A stretch of DNA of 32,963 bases from Acidobacteria bacterium UBA7540 (GTDB lineage Bacteria > Acidobacteriota > Terriglobia > UBA7540), in contig DLMI01000025.1 in the NCBI GenBank assembly GCA_002478145.1, positions 1-32,963 of the forward strand, written 5' to 3'. Positions 22,353 to 31,070 of this stretch are shown in pieces (the first letter of the stretch is position 1; each line of letters starts with the position of its first letter). The position numbers were made by a program, and so were the translations under genes. A model generated the notes under the pieces. That model was not told the origin of the DNA and made no database searches. It was given only the letters and a program-made list of their open reading frames with translations.

Positions 22353-22700
22353 TCAGGCACCGAAGGAGGTTATAGCGTCTGTGACGCTATTGAACACTTC
22401 GAATACTGTGACAAGTTTAGTGATATTTAATTGCTGGCGAAACCTCTTAGTGAGGTTTGCCAGCTTCATGCCGGCTCCCTGGTTCTGCGAGGAAGTGTAG
22501 CCGGCGACCAGTGTGCCCAGGCCGGCGCTATCAATGTAGCTGACATTCCCAAGATCCAGCACCAGGCGCTTCTTTCCCTGGGCCAGAAGATCCTTGATCT
22601 TCGTGCGGAGTTGACTGCTCTCTTCGCCTAGCGTCACGCGCCCGGACAGCTCCAGCACCGTAACCCCGCTGGTTTCTTTCTCAACAAATTGCAACGCCAT
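22353..22700 (-). CDS. STAS-domain anti-sigma factor antagonist
   Basis: A 115-residue single STAS domain (SpoIIAA/RsbV type) that cycles between phosphorylated and free forms to bind an anti-sigma kinase. VTVLELSGRVTLGEESSQLR opens the fold and KRLVLDLGNVSYIDSAGLGT (about 43-62) holds the phosphorylatable serine in the D-S-A-G-L motif. The rest fits the family to VFEVFNSVTDAITSF. A strong GGAGG ribosome site precedes ATG 22700, so the longer upstream frame is rejected. The PP2C phosphatase gene at 23025 is oriented the same way 324 bases upstream and is its likely partner. No anti-sigma kinase gene lies in the window. Confidence 0.92.
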   Translation of the reverse strand: MALQFVEKETSGVTVLELSGRVTLGEESSQLRTKIKDLLAQGKKRLVLDLGNVSYIDSAGLGTLVAGYTSSQNQGAGMKLANLTKRFRQQLNITKLVTVFEVFNSVTDAITSFGA

Positions 22701-23024
22701 AATCGGCCTCCTTGACATGCATCCTACAGTCCCCGCCCCCTGCAACTCGCTCGGCACTCGCTTGCCTCGCCTCCTGAGCGCCCCCCTTCGGGGCTCAAAC
22801 CTGGCTCATTGCGGTGTCGCGGAAATCTCGAGCCGCGTTGCAGCACGGCCCTCAACGTAGTCCTGCCCTCCCGCAACGGTGCCAGGAAGTTCCAGATTCT
22901 ACAGAGGATTTGGGGGAAAGTAAAGTGGGATGGGGATTTCACAACAGCTACACGAGCGGCAGCACGTTTCGCTATGCAACGTCTTCTGTGAGTCATTCGT
23001 GGGTCGGAGGTGCATCAGGCTGGA
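22701..23024. other. Gap between SpoIIE-type and STAS genes
   Basis: 324 bases with no convincing gene on either strand. There is one GC hairpin at 22776-22796 (GAGC-CCC/GGG-GCTC with a bulge) but no T-run on either side. The strong ribosome site of the STAS gene is at its left edge. Confidence 0.5.
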
Positions 23025-24677
23025 CTACTCGACCTTACAGATGAGCGCCATGATGTCGTCCAGTTGGGGCGCACCACCGGCGAAGGTGCGGACAGCCCGA
23101 TAGAGCCCCTGTACAAGCTCGCCCGCGGTGCTCTGCTGCTGGCATCTGATGAAGTCCAGTGCGCCCTCGGTGCCAAACACGGCGCCATCAACGTCCGTCG
23201 ACTCCGTGATCCCGTCCGTCAACAGCAGGATTGTATCTCCGTGCTCTAGCGGAACGACGGGACCCGAATAGAACTGCTGATCAGGAAAAATTCCCAGAGG
23301 TATCGCGGTGCTGGCAAGCACGGCTCCGATATCACCGGAAGAGCGCAGCAGATAACCCGACTCATGTCCCGCACTGGCATATTCCAGTGACCGTTTCTGT
23401 GGGTCGATGCGGCCGAGGAACATCGTCACGAATCGATTTCCACCGAGGGTGCCAGTGAGGGAGCGATTGACGCAGTTGAGGAGAGAAGAAATGTCTGGCA
23501 CCATTGTCGCATAGGCCCGCAGAGATGCGCGCACTTGCGCCATCAGAAGAGCGGATCCGAATCCGTGACCCGCGATATCAGCGACGACGATGTAGAGCGA
23601 GCCGTCGAGTTGTGGAATGAAATCGAAATAGTCACCCCCCGTCTCATCTGCAGGATAGGCCGCGGCAGCAATATCGAAGCCTGGCAGCGAAGCCGTGGTG
23701 TTGTAGTACCGCTGTTGGAGTTCCCGCGCCAATGCCATATGAAACTCCTGTTGTTGCATGTTCCTGAGCGCGGTCATGTCCTTCAGCACAGAGACAAAGT
23801 GGGTCGTTGCCCCGGCCTGATCCTTGATCGGACTGATCGTCTGTTCGGACCAAAACAGCTCACCCGACTTCTTGCGGTTGATGATAGTCCCCTTGAACGA
23901 ATCGCCGGAGGTGAGCTTCCGCCAGAGGTCATGGTAGAACTCGGCGTCGTGCTGTCCTGATTTCAACACACTGGGCTTCCGCCCCAGCACCTCGCCAGCG
24001 GAGAACCCGGTTATCTTCTCGAAGGCGGGGTTCACGTATTCAATGATTCCCCGGCTGTCAGTAATCAGAATGCTGTCGGCTGTCTGCTCGACCGCTCTGG
24101 CCAGCTCGTCGAACATCGTCCGGAACCGGGCGAAGCGTTCAGAAACCAGTTCGTGCCGATCCTCAGCCGGATCGCATGGGGCTCGGACTGGTGTCAGGAA
24201 TGCCTCAACCGCTGCTTCGTTGCGCAACAGATTTTCAGGTACGCTGACATCAGAAAAAACCACAACGCCACCGCAAACCGTGCCCGAACTGTCCCGCAGC
24301 GGCGTCCCGCTGGACTCTATCCAGAGCCCCGCGGGCCGTTGCGGGTTCCTGATGAAAATCAACTCGTGAAGCGCTTCCTCCCCCCGCACGGCCCGGCCGA
24401 GCGGCAGTTCCTCTGGTGGATACAGTGTCACCATGTCGGGCCTGTAAAGACCGTAAGTAGCAGGCCACGCCACGAAATCCGCGTGCATCGCGCCGATACC
24501 AAGTATCCGCTCGGCCTCTGGGCTGAAGAAGAGAAAATGCCCGTCGGGGTCACAAACTACCACACCCACGGCGAGGTTTTTGAAAACCGCCGTCAGAACG
24601 TCGGTGGTTCCAGGCATACCTTGTCGTGCAGAACGCGACAGGTGGGTTCGTCTAGGGAGGGCGGAGCGTGCCTTCAT
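23025..24677 (-). CDS. PAS-PAS-SpoIIE (PP2C) serine phosphatase
   Basis: A 550-residue cytosolic sensor phosphatase. PAS domain 1 spans about residues 25-145 (LAVGVVVCDPDGHFLFFSPEAE). PAS domain 2 spans about 195-315 (ADSILITDSRGIIEYVNPAF, FEKITGFSAGEVLGRKP, with a PAC end at VSVLKDMTALRNMQ). The PP2C/SpoIIE domain covers about 345-550: ADETGGDYFDF, VVADIAGHGFGSALLMAQV, LLLTDGITES and LDDIMALICKVE carry the metal-binding aspartates. Such enzymes dephosphorylate STAS antagonists. The start at ATG 24677 is chosen because CGAGGTG precedes it; two other in-frame ATGs (24710, 24617) are possible. Signals sensed are unknown; no haem or flavin motif is evident. Confidence 0.9.
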   Translation of the reverse strand: MKARSALPRRTHLSRSARQGMPGTTDVLTAVFKNLAVGVVVCDPDGHFLFFSPEAERILGIGAMHADFVAWPATYGLYRPDMVTLYPPEELPLGRAVRGEEALHELIFIRNPQRPAGLWIESSGTPLRDSSGTVCGGVVVFSDVSVPENLLRNEAAVEAFLTPVRAPCDPAEDRHELVSERFARFRTMFDELARAVEQTADSILITDSRGIIEYVNPAFEKITGFSAGEVLGRKPSVLKSGQHDAEFYHDLWRKLTSGDSFKGTIINRKKSGELFWSEQTISPIKDQAGATTHFVSVLKDMTALRNMQQQEFHMALARELQQRYYNTTASLPGFDIAAAAYPADETGGDYFDFIPQLDGSLYIVVADIAGHGFGSALLMAQVRASLRAYATMVPDISSLLNCVNRSLTGTLGGNRFVTMFLGRIDPQKRSLEYASAGHESGYLLRSSGDIGAVLASTAIPLGIFPDQQFYSGPVVPLEHGDTILLLTDGITESTDVDGAVFGTEGALDFIRCQQQSTAGELVQGLYRAVRTFAGGAPQLDDIMALICKVE

Positions 24678-24722
24678 AGAGCACCTCGGGGAGAGATTAG
24701 CAAAAATCATACCACGCAGTGA

Positions 24723-25007
24723 CCCAGTTTCCCTGTCGCGTTCAGCACGACAATTGAACCGGGTACACCTGCGGACGACGAGTCCATTTTGTATCCCGTT
24801 ACTTCGCGCAGCGAGGTCACGTTTTACCGTCAGGCTTGGCGGGATGGGAAACTGGTTGGCAAGCCCCAAGTCGCCCTCAAGCTCCCCTTTGCTTTTGGCT
24901 TAACGTACCAAGGCAACGCCTACGACTTTTCGCGCGACCTTTCCACCGTCGTCTACGCCCGCCCGGGCGGGCAAGCCGACCTCTACCTCCTCAGCCACCC
25001 ACAGTAG
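24723..25007 (+). pseudogene. C-terminal remnant of a PD40/TolB-like protein
   Basis: A plus-strand frame open from 24723 to TAG 25005-25007 reads ILYPVTSRSEVTFYRQAWRD, then KLPFAFGLTYQGNAYDFSRD and STVVYARPGGQADLYLLS. This is like the final beta-propeller blade and C terminus of WD40-like/TolB-like proteins, often attached to serine/threonine kinases or winged-helix regulators in Acidobacteriota. No start, promoter or N-terminal part is present, and the upstream side is occupied by the opposite-strand phosphatase gene. I call it a truncated fragment; family recall is from memory. Confidence 0.6.
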
Positions 25008-25119
25008 GCCTGGAGCGTGCGAAAACCCTGTGGTTTTGGACGAACCCTCGGTTAGGGATTTACCGGGAACTAGTCTCGACTGAATCAGCATGTCGTTCCT
25101 GGCCTAGCGAAGGATTTCC

Positions 25120-26337
25120 TCAACGATAGCGTTCACGAATGAAGTCAGCGATACCTGCGTAAGCGCGCGCGAGCGTCGGCTCGTCCGGCAGGAAGACAAT
25201 GCGGAAATGACGCGTCTCTGGCGCCTGCCCAAACCCGCTGCCGTGCACCACAAAAACCTGCTTTTCGACCAGGAGGTTGCGCACGAAGTCCTCATCGCTC
25301 TCCGGGATTTCGAGCCGCGGAAAGGCGTAGAAAGCCCCCAGAGGTTTCACGCAGTTTACCCGCGGAGTGGTGTCGCACCATTCCATGGTGAGGTCGCGGC
25401 GGGCACGCAGTTTCCGCCGCACCTCCACCAGATGGTCTTGCGGGCCCTCGAGCGCCGGCCGCACCGCATACTGTTGCGGATGATTCGAGCAAAGCCGCGC
25501 CCGCAGCAACTTGTGGACCCCCTCGACATAAGGCTTCAGCGCCGCGGCGGGGCCGCTCACCACCGCCCAACCCACGCGCCAGCCCGGAGCCAGATAAGCC
25601 TTGGAAAGGCCATTGAACGTCACCACCGGAACGTCGGGGGCCAGCGCGGCAATCGAGGTGTGCGGCCGGCCGTCGTCCAGAATTAACTTATCATAAATCT
25701 CGTCGGCGAAAATCAGCAAGTTGTTCTGCCGGGCAAGTTCCGCGATCGTTTCGAGGGTCTTTGGCGAGTAAACCGCTCCAGTGGGGTTGTTGGGATTGAT
25801 GACGACGAGGGCGCGCGTCCCCGTGAACATGCGGGTGGAAATGTGTTCCAGATCGGGTTCCCAGCCGTTCGCTTCGTCCAGCATGTAGGCGTTGAGCGGG
25901 GCGCCGGCCTTCGCCAGCACCGCCGAGTAGAGCGGATACTCGGGGCTGGGCGTCAGAACGTTTTCGCCCGGGTTGATGAGCGCCGCGACGCAAACATCCA
26001 CTGCCTCGCTCACGCCTGCGGTCATGAAGACGCTCTGAATGTTGCGGATGCCTTTGCGCTCGGCCTCCGCGCGGGCGGCTGCCACCGCTTCCGGCACTCC
26101 CAGCGAGGGCGCGTACCCATCCAGCCCATCTCGCATCGCCTTCACCACAGCCTCGATCAGGTGGGGCGGCGTTAAGAAGTCGAATTGAAGCGGGTCGCCG
26201 ATGTTGAGCGGCAGGATTTCCTTGCCTTGCCGCGCAACCTCGTCGGCCAGCACCGCCAGGTCGCGGATGGCGTAACGAACGTGCGCCAGCCGCGTGGCTG
26301 CGAGCACTTCCCGGATTTTGTTGGCAGGAGCCGCCAT
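25120..26337 (-). CDS. PLP-dependent aminotransferase, class I/II (AlaA-like)
   Basis: A 405-residue fold-type I aminotransferase using pyruvate, glutamate or aspartate-type substrates. Marks: LPLNIGDPLQFDF near the N terminus, YAPSLGVPEAVAAARAEAER, ALVVINPNNPTGAVYSPKTL (the Asn-Pro-x-x-Pro-x-Gly loop) and IFADEIYDKLILDD. The PLP lysine is in TFNGLSKAYLAPGWRVGW and the C-terminal arginine in RHFRIVFLP. Similarity is closest to alanine transaminase AlaA-type enzymes, but aspartate aminotransferase cannot be excluded. It starts 13 bases after nadK with AAAGGAGGT, a near-perfect ribosome site, so the two are cotranscribed. Confidence 0.88.
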   Translation of the reverse strand: MAAPANKIREVLAATRLAHVRYAIRDLAVLADEVARQGKEILPLNIGDPLQFDFLTPPHLIEAVVKAMRDGLDGYAPSLGVPEAVAAARAEAERKGIRNIQSVFMTAGVSEAVDVCVAALINPGENVLTPSPEYPLYSAVLAKAGAPLNAYMLDEANGWEPDLEHISTRMFTGTRALVVINPNNPTGAVYSPKTLETIAELARQNNLLIFADEIYDKLILDDGRPHTSIAALAPDVPVVTFNGLSKAYLAPGWRVGWAVVSGPAAALKPYVEGVHKLLRARLCSNHPQQYAVRPALEGPQDHLVEVRRKLRARRDLTMEWCDTTPRVNCVKPLGAFYAFPRLEIPESDEDFVRNLLVEKQVFVVHGSGFGQAPETRHFRIVFLPDEPTLARAYAGIADFIRERYR

Positions 26338-26350
26338 AGCCAGACCTCCT

Positions 26351-27214
26351 TTACCGCTCTCCCCACTTCAGTTTTTGCTGCAGGATTTTGAAGTAGTCCT
26401 TGTTGGGTGACTGGATGAGTTCCACGTAAGAGTCCGCTTTCTTCAGGCGCACCCGGTCTTCGCTATGAGTGGCGATTCCGACCTGGCCGTCCACGGTGAG
26501 GTAGGCGGCTTCGCGCTGAGTTGTCACGGCTATTTCAATGCTGGCGCTGTCGGGAAGGACGAGGGGACGGTGTGTTAGGGTGTGCGCGCAGATGGGAGTT
26601 ACGATAAACGCCTGCACGTTCGGCATGGTGATGGGACCGCCTGCGGCAAGGGAATAAGCGGTTGAGCCGGTAGGCGTGGAGACGATCAACCCGTCCGATT
26701 TATACGAGGAAACGAACTGGCCATTGACACGCAGTTCAAAATCCAGGATGCGGGAGATGGCGCCCTTGTTCAACACCGCGTCGTTGAGCGCCAGGAAAGA
26801 GGTGATCACTTCATCGGCGCGGATCAATGAGCCTTCGATCTGCACCCGCCGCTCGCTGCGGTACTCACCCCGCAACACACCTTCCAGGGTTGCGTAAAGC
26901 TCCTCCTGGGTAATCACGGTCAGGAACCCCAGCCCTCCGAGATTGACCGCCAGGATGGGTACCGGCTTGCCTTTCAGCGCCCGCGCCGTAGCCAGAAGCG
27001 TTCCGTCGCCTCCCAGGACCATCAGCAAGTCCACCTTGCCGGGCATTTCGTTGCGCGTCAGGCAGGGTTCGGAAGTGTTGATGATGGCCCCCGTTTCCTT
27101 GTCGATACACACGTCGATGTCGCGTTCGCGTAGCCACTTGAGGAGCGGTGGCACAATCTCACGGATCTCGAGCTTCTTCGGCTTTGAAATGATCCCAATC
27201 TTCTTGATGCTCAT
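26351..27214 (-). CDS. nadK: NAD kinase
   Basis: Phosphorylates NAD to NADP, the only route to NADP, in the cytoplasm. The 287 residues show LLMVLGGDGTLLATARAL (GGDGT, about 63-80), AVNLGGLGFLT, FLALNDAVLNKG (the N-E/D motif) and SDGLIVSTPTGSTAYSLAAG, all catalytic or NAD-contacting. Length is normal. It lies upstream of the aminotransferase in one unit and 108 bases downstream of tlyA. Confidence 0.95.
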   Translation of the reverse strand: MSIKKIGIISKPKKLEIREIVPPLLKWLRERDIDVCIDKETGAIINTSEPCLTRNEMPGKVDLLMVLGGDGTLLATARALKGKPVPILAVNLGGLGFLTVITQEELYATLEGVLRGEYRSERRVQIEGSLIRADEVITSFLALNDAVLNKGAISRILDFELRVNGQFVSSYKSDGLIVSTPTGSTAYSLAAGGPITMPNVQAFIVTPICAHTLTHRPLVLPDSASIEIAVTTQREAAYLTVDGQVGIATHSEDRVRLKKADSYVELIQSPNKDYFKILQQKLKWGER

Positions 27215-27322
27215 TGGCCTGGGCGGTCCTTTAAAGGATTTTCGGGCGCTCCCCGCAACCCGGTTCGCCCGCCCGAACCTGACGGGTGCGCGCGCCGATT
27301 TAGACTGAAAGTGGCAGTTATT

Positions 27323-28075
27323 CTAGCCGGATTTTCGCCAAACTGCATGCAGGAAATACTCGAGGTTTCCCTCCGCGCCGGGCAGGATGCTTTCAGCCTG
27401 GGCAAGATCGCTAAAGCCCAGTTCCAGCAGCTTGCGTGAGACCTTGGCCACCGCTTCCTGGCGAAGCGCCGGCTCACGTACGATGCCGCCTTTGCCCACC
27501 TGCCCTTTCCCGACCTCGAATTGCGGCTTTACCAGCACCAGCACATTCGCGGGCCTTTCAAGCAAGGGCGGCAGCATGGGAAGAATCAGCGTTGCCGAGA
27601 TGAAAGAGACATCCATCGTCACCAGTTCTACACGGGTTCCGATCATGTCAAACCTCAGGTTTCGCGCGTTGGTTTTCTCGAGCGAGAGCACGCGGGAGTC
27701 GCGGCGGAGTTTCCAATCCAGTTGATGGGTGCCAACATCGACGGCGAACACCCGGGCGGCGCCGTGCTGCAAAAGGCAGTCCGTGAACCCGCCCGTCGAG
27801 GCGCCGATGTCCAGGCAGATCTTCGTCTCAGGGTCAATGCGGAAATGCGCTAGCGCGCCCTCCAGTTTCAGGCCCCCACGACTCACGTATTTTAGCGCTT
27901 CGCCAACCAGGCGAAACTTTGCCCTCGCGCTCGTCAATACGCCGCATTTCTCCACCTTCTGCTCGTCCACCAGCACTTGCCCCGCAAGGATCATGGCCTG
28001 GGCCTTCTGGCGCGTGTCTGCCAGCCCCCGCTCAACCAGCAGCCGGTCCAGGCGAATTTTTTCGGGGCGCGTCAT
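27323..28075 (-). CDS. tlyA: TlyA-family 16S/23S rRNA 2'-O-methyltransferase
   Basis: A ribosomal RNA methyltransferase with an S4 RNA-binding domain (IRLDRLLVERGLADTRQKAQ, residues ~6-65) and an FtsJ-like SAM fold. The SAM-binding motif is CLDIGASTGGFTDCLLQHGA (about 88-107), followed by VFAVDVGTHQLDWKLR, LVTMDVSFISATLILP and LVLVKPQFEVGKGQVGKGG. In mycobacteria and others TlyA methylates both subunits and confers capreomycin sensitivity; some relatives are haemolysin-labelled only by history. Two ATGs (28081, 28075) sit two codons apart; neither has a strong ribosome site. The longer upstream frame is not supported. Confidence 0.92.
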   Translation of the reverse strand: MTRPEKIRLDRLLVERGLADTRQKAQAMILAGQVLVDEQKVEKCGVLTSARAKFRLVGEALKYVSRGGLKLEGALAHFRIDPETKICLDIGASTGGFTDCLLQHGAARVFAVDVGTHQLDWKLRRDSRVLSLEKTNARNLRFDMIGTRVELVTMDVSFISATLILPMLPPLLERPANVLVLVKPQFEVGKGQVGKGGIVREPALRQEAVAKVSRKLLELGFSDLAQAESILPGAEGNLEYFLHAVWRKSG

Positions 28076-28254
28076 TGGCATCACTGGAAGAGAGTAACGC
28101 CAAAAGGAAGGGAATGAAAGTCTAAGGCATGGGAGGCGAGAACGGGAGACCGGTCGATGTTGCAGGGCGTCAGTTGCCGAAATCGGCACCGTCGCGTACC
28201 ACGCTTTCATTCATGAAACGTGCTGGGCTATGGGGAATTGCTGTCACCTGGCTG

Positions 28255-29022
28255 CTAATGTCTCAGGAAGAAGTACACCGACATGGAAATGCCGACGGCG
28301 ATGACGAAGCGACGGACGATTTGAGGGTCGAGTTTCTGGGCGTAATGGGCCCCCCCATATCCGCCCAGGACGGCGCCCAGGAGCATCACCAGGGCCTGTG
28401 GCCACAGCACTGCGCCTGCCGCGATGAAGGTAACCACGGCCGCGCCATTGATCGCGGCATTGAGGAGCGTTTTCAAGGCATTCATGGCGTGAACATCTTC
28501 CATCCGCAACATGGTCAGCAAGGCGAGCATCATGATTCCGATGCCCGCGCCAAAGAATCCGCCGTAAAGGGCAATCAAGAACTGGAAGAAATTCGTCCCT
28601 AGCACCATCAGCCAACGCGGCTGTTTGGAGGTCCTGAAAGTGGCCTCCATCCACGTCGCGAGCTTCTTACCAAAGATGAGCAACAGCGTGGCCAGCAGAA
28701 AGAGATAGGGTACGAAGCGCATAAAGGTGTTCTGAGGGGTTCGAAGCAGGACCAGGGCGCCCAGCGTTCCGCCGGCCAGGCTGGTTGCGATCATCTCCAG
28801 GAGAATTCGAAAGTCTTTGGGAAAGCGCTTCCGATAGGCGCCCACGCTGGCTACGGTGCCCGGCCATAGCGCCACCGTTGAAGTGGCATTGGCCGGGATG
28901 GGAAGCACGCGCGTAAAAATCAGAGCGGGAAACGATATGAAGCTGCCACCACCGGCAACCGAATTCAGCACGCCTGCGAGTCCTGCAGCGCCGAAAAGCA
29001 ACATGGCATTTGCCAGGGTCAT
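28255..29022 (-). CDS. TauE/SafE-family sulfite exporter-like membrane protein
   Basis: A 255-residue inner-membrane protein of the TSUP/TauE-SafE family, which moves sulfite, sulfoacetate or other small organosulfur anions. The first half begins MLLFGAAGLAGVLNSVAGGG, the family repeat opening with N-x-V-A-G-G-G. It also has FPALIFTRVLPIPANATST and WPGTVASVGAYRK; the second half has FLIALYGGFFGAGIGIMML, repeating the G-G-F-x-G-A-G motif, and ends with LLGAVLGGYGGAHYAQKL. About seven or eight hydrophobic segments are seen. The substrate cannot be read from the sequence. Confidence 0.88.
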   Translation of the reverse strand: MTLANAMLLFGAAGLAGVLNSVAGGGSFISFPALIFTRVLPIPANATSTVALWPGTVASVGAYRKRFPKDFRILLEMIATSLAGGTLGALVLLRTPQNTFMRFVPYLFLLATLLLIFGKKLATWMEATFRTSKQPRWLMVLGTNFFQFLIALYGGFFGAGIGIMMLALLTMLRMEDVHAMNALKTLLNAAINGAAVVTFIAAGAVLWPQALVMLLGAVLGGYGGAHYAQKLDPQIVRRFVIAVGISMSVYFFLRH

Positions 29023-29048
29023 AGAATTAGCAGGTCGTTGAGAAAAGC

Positions 29049-29092
29049 AGTTGACAGTCGGCAGTCAACAGGCGACAGATAACAGTCAGAGT
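29049..29092. repeat. One-sided heptamer array (AGTYRRC)
   Basis: Six heptamers (AGTTGAC, AGTCGGC, AGTCAAC, AGGCGAC, AGATAAC, AGTCAGA) lie in the 125-base gap between the transporter gene and dxs. No complementary arm is visible nearby. Confidence 0.65.
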
Positions 29093-29147
29093 CCGAAAAT
29101 ACTCCTCTTAGGGTTTAACAAAGCGGCCAAGGTTTTTCGGCCAACGG

Positions 29148-31070
29148 CTAAGCACGCAGGATGGAGCGATACTTCACGGGCGCACGCCCGGGCCACTCGT
29201 CCGCGAAAGCCTTGATGCGGTTCACGATGCCGTCAACGTCCAACCCATACTTGGCATGCAGCAGGGCGGGCGCGCCGTGCGGAATGATGCGGTCGGGCAC
29301 CGCGATCCGCAAGATGCTGGCTGGAACCCTTCGGTCATGAAGCAAGGCAGCCACCTGAGCGCCAAAGCCACCTGCTTCCGTCCCTTCCTCGGCAGTCACC
29401 AAGAATTGCTTCTCAGCCGCCAGGCAGCAGATCAAATCCTCATCGAGCGGCTTCATAAAGCGCGCGTTGATGACGGTGGCGCAGATGCCCATCGCCTCCA
29501 GCCGCGTGGCGGCTTCAAGGCAAGGATAGACCATGCTGCCGAGGGCGAGAATGCCGAGATCTCCTCCTTCCCGGAGTATCTCACTCTTGCCGATCTCCAG
29601 CTTCTTGAACTCCGGGTCGATGGGAATGCCGATGCCACTGCCTCGCGGGTAGCGTAGCGCGCTGGGGCCAGCGACCGTGAGCGCGGTGTAGAGCATGTGG
29701 CGCAGTTCGTTTTCGTCCTTGGGCGCCATCACCACCATACCGGGCAACGCGGAGAGGAAGACCAGATCATAGAGCCCATGGTGGGTTGGTCCATCGGCGC
29801 CCACGATGCCGCCGCGATCGAGGGCAAAGGTGACAGGGGCTCGCATCAGGCAGGCATCGTGCAGCACTTGGTCGAAGGCGCGCTGGAGGAAGGTGGAATA
29901 GATGGCTACGACGGGCCGTATTCCTTCACAGGCCAGGGCGGTGGCGAAGGTCACAGCGTGCTGTTCCGCGATGCCAACGTCGAAGAAGCGTTCTGGAAAG
30001 CGCTTGGAGAATTCATCAAGGCCTGTGCCCTCGCTCATGGCGGCGGTAATGCCGACGATGCGGGAGTCTTTTTCCGCCAGCTCGCACAGGGCCTTGCCAA
30101 AGACGGCGGTGTACGTGGGAGCTGTGCCGGGGGCTTTGTGGAAAGCGCCGGTGGAGACGTCAAACTGCGTCACCCCGTGATATTTCACCGGCAGCTTTTC
30201 GGCGATGGGGTAACCCTTGCCTTTCTGGGTGACGATGTGAACCAGCGTGGGCTTGGCATGGTTCTTGACCTTGGCGAGTACGGCCAGAAGTTCATGGATG
30301 TCGTGGCCGTTGATGGGCCCAAAGTATTCGAAACCGAGTTCTTCGAATACCAAGCCCGGAATCAGCACCGTTTTCATGGACTCCACCATGTCCTTGGAGA
30401 TCCTCAAGAGGCGCGGTCCCACGCGCGGAACCGCCAACATCAACTTCTCAACCTCTTCCCGCAATCGGTGATATGCCTGGCCGTGGACGATGCGGTTCAG
30501 ATACCCGGCCAGCGCGCCGACGTTGGGCGAAATCGACATCTTATTGTCATTGAGAATGACCAGGACTTTCTTCTGCAGGGTGCCCAGGTTGTTGATTCCC
30601 TCCAGCTCCTCACCTGCGGTCAGACCTCCGTCTCCCACCACGGCGACGACATGGTAATCCTCGCCCTTCAGGTCGCGAGCTACGGCCATGCCCAACGCGC
30701 CGGAGATGGCCGTGCCGGCGTGAGCCACGTTGAAGGTATCGTAAGGACTTTCCTCGCGCGACGGGAAGCCGGAGATTCCTCCGTACTGGCGGATGGTGGG
30801 AAAGCGGTCGCGCCGTCCCGTCAGGATTTTGTGTCCGTAAGCCTGGTGGCCAACATCCCAGACGATTTTGTCCTTGGGCGTGTCGAAGGTGTAATGGAGC
30901 GCCACCGTCAGCTCGGCGGCGCCGAGGCTGGAGGCGAGGTGGCCGCCTATTTTCGAGATCACGGAGACCATGTAATCCCGCAGTTCATCCACCACCAGGG
31001 GCAGTTCTTCGCGCGGGATTTTTCTTAGGTCGGCGGGTGAATCAATGCGGGGAAGGTATTTGTATTCCAT
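29148..31070 (-). CDS. dxs: 1-deoxy-D-xylulose-5-phosphate synthase
   Basis: TPP enzyme condensing pyruvate and glyceraldehyde-3-phosphate, the first step of the MEP route to isoprenoids. The 640 residues match the family. HLASSLGAAELTVALHYTFD (about residues 44-63), GHQAYGHKILTGR, VAVVGDGGLTAGEELEGINN (TPP/Mg motif) and LVILNDNKMSISPNVG lie in the first domain. IVGITAAMSEGTGLD, RFFDVGIAEQHAVTFATAL (active glutamate) and LDRGGIVGADGPTHHG lie in the second. GAGGAAG precedes ATG 31070, which overlaps the ispA stop by one base. Its product feeds the prenyl transferase encoded just upstream. Confidence 0.97.
   Translation of the reverse strand: MEYKYLPRIDSPADLRKIPREELPLVVDELRDYMVSVISKIGGHLASSLGAAELTVALHYTFDTPKDKIVWDVGHQAYGHKILTGRRDRFPTIRQYGGISGFPSREESPYDTFNVAHAGTAISGALGMAVARDLKGEDYHVVAVVGDGGLTAGEELEGINNLGTLQKKVLVILNDNKMSISPNVGALAGYLNRIVHGQAYHRLREEVEKLMLAVPRVGPRLLRISKDMVESMKTVLIPGLVFEELGFEYFGPINGHDIHELLAVLAKVKNHAKPTLVHIVTQKGKGYPIAEKLPVKYHGVTQFDVSTGAFHKAPGTAPTYTAVFGKALCELAEKDSRIVGITAAMSEGTGLDEFSKRFPERFFDVGIAEQHAVTFATALACEGIRPVVAIYSTFLQRAFDQVLHDACLMRAPVTFALDRGGIVGADGPTHHGLYDLVFLSALPGMVVMAPKDENELRHMLYTALTVAGPSALRYPRGSGIGIPIDPEFKKLEIGKSEILREGGDLGILALGSMVYPCLEAATRLEAMGICATVINARFMKPLDEDLICCLAAEKQFLVTAEEGTEAGGFGAQVAALLHDRRVPASILRIAVPDRIIPHGAPALLHAKYGLDVDGIVNRIKAFADEWPGRAPVKYRSILRA

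Noticed and set aside
22776..22796. Terminator of the SpoIIE-type gene
   Set aside because: The stem is bulged and no T-run follows on the minus strand.
29697..31028. 443-residue frame antisense to dxs
   Set aside because: Codon-composition shadow of dxs; composition is His/Gly-rich without recognisable domains.
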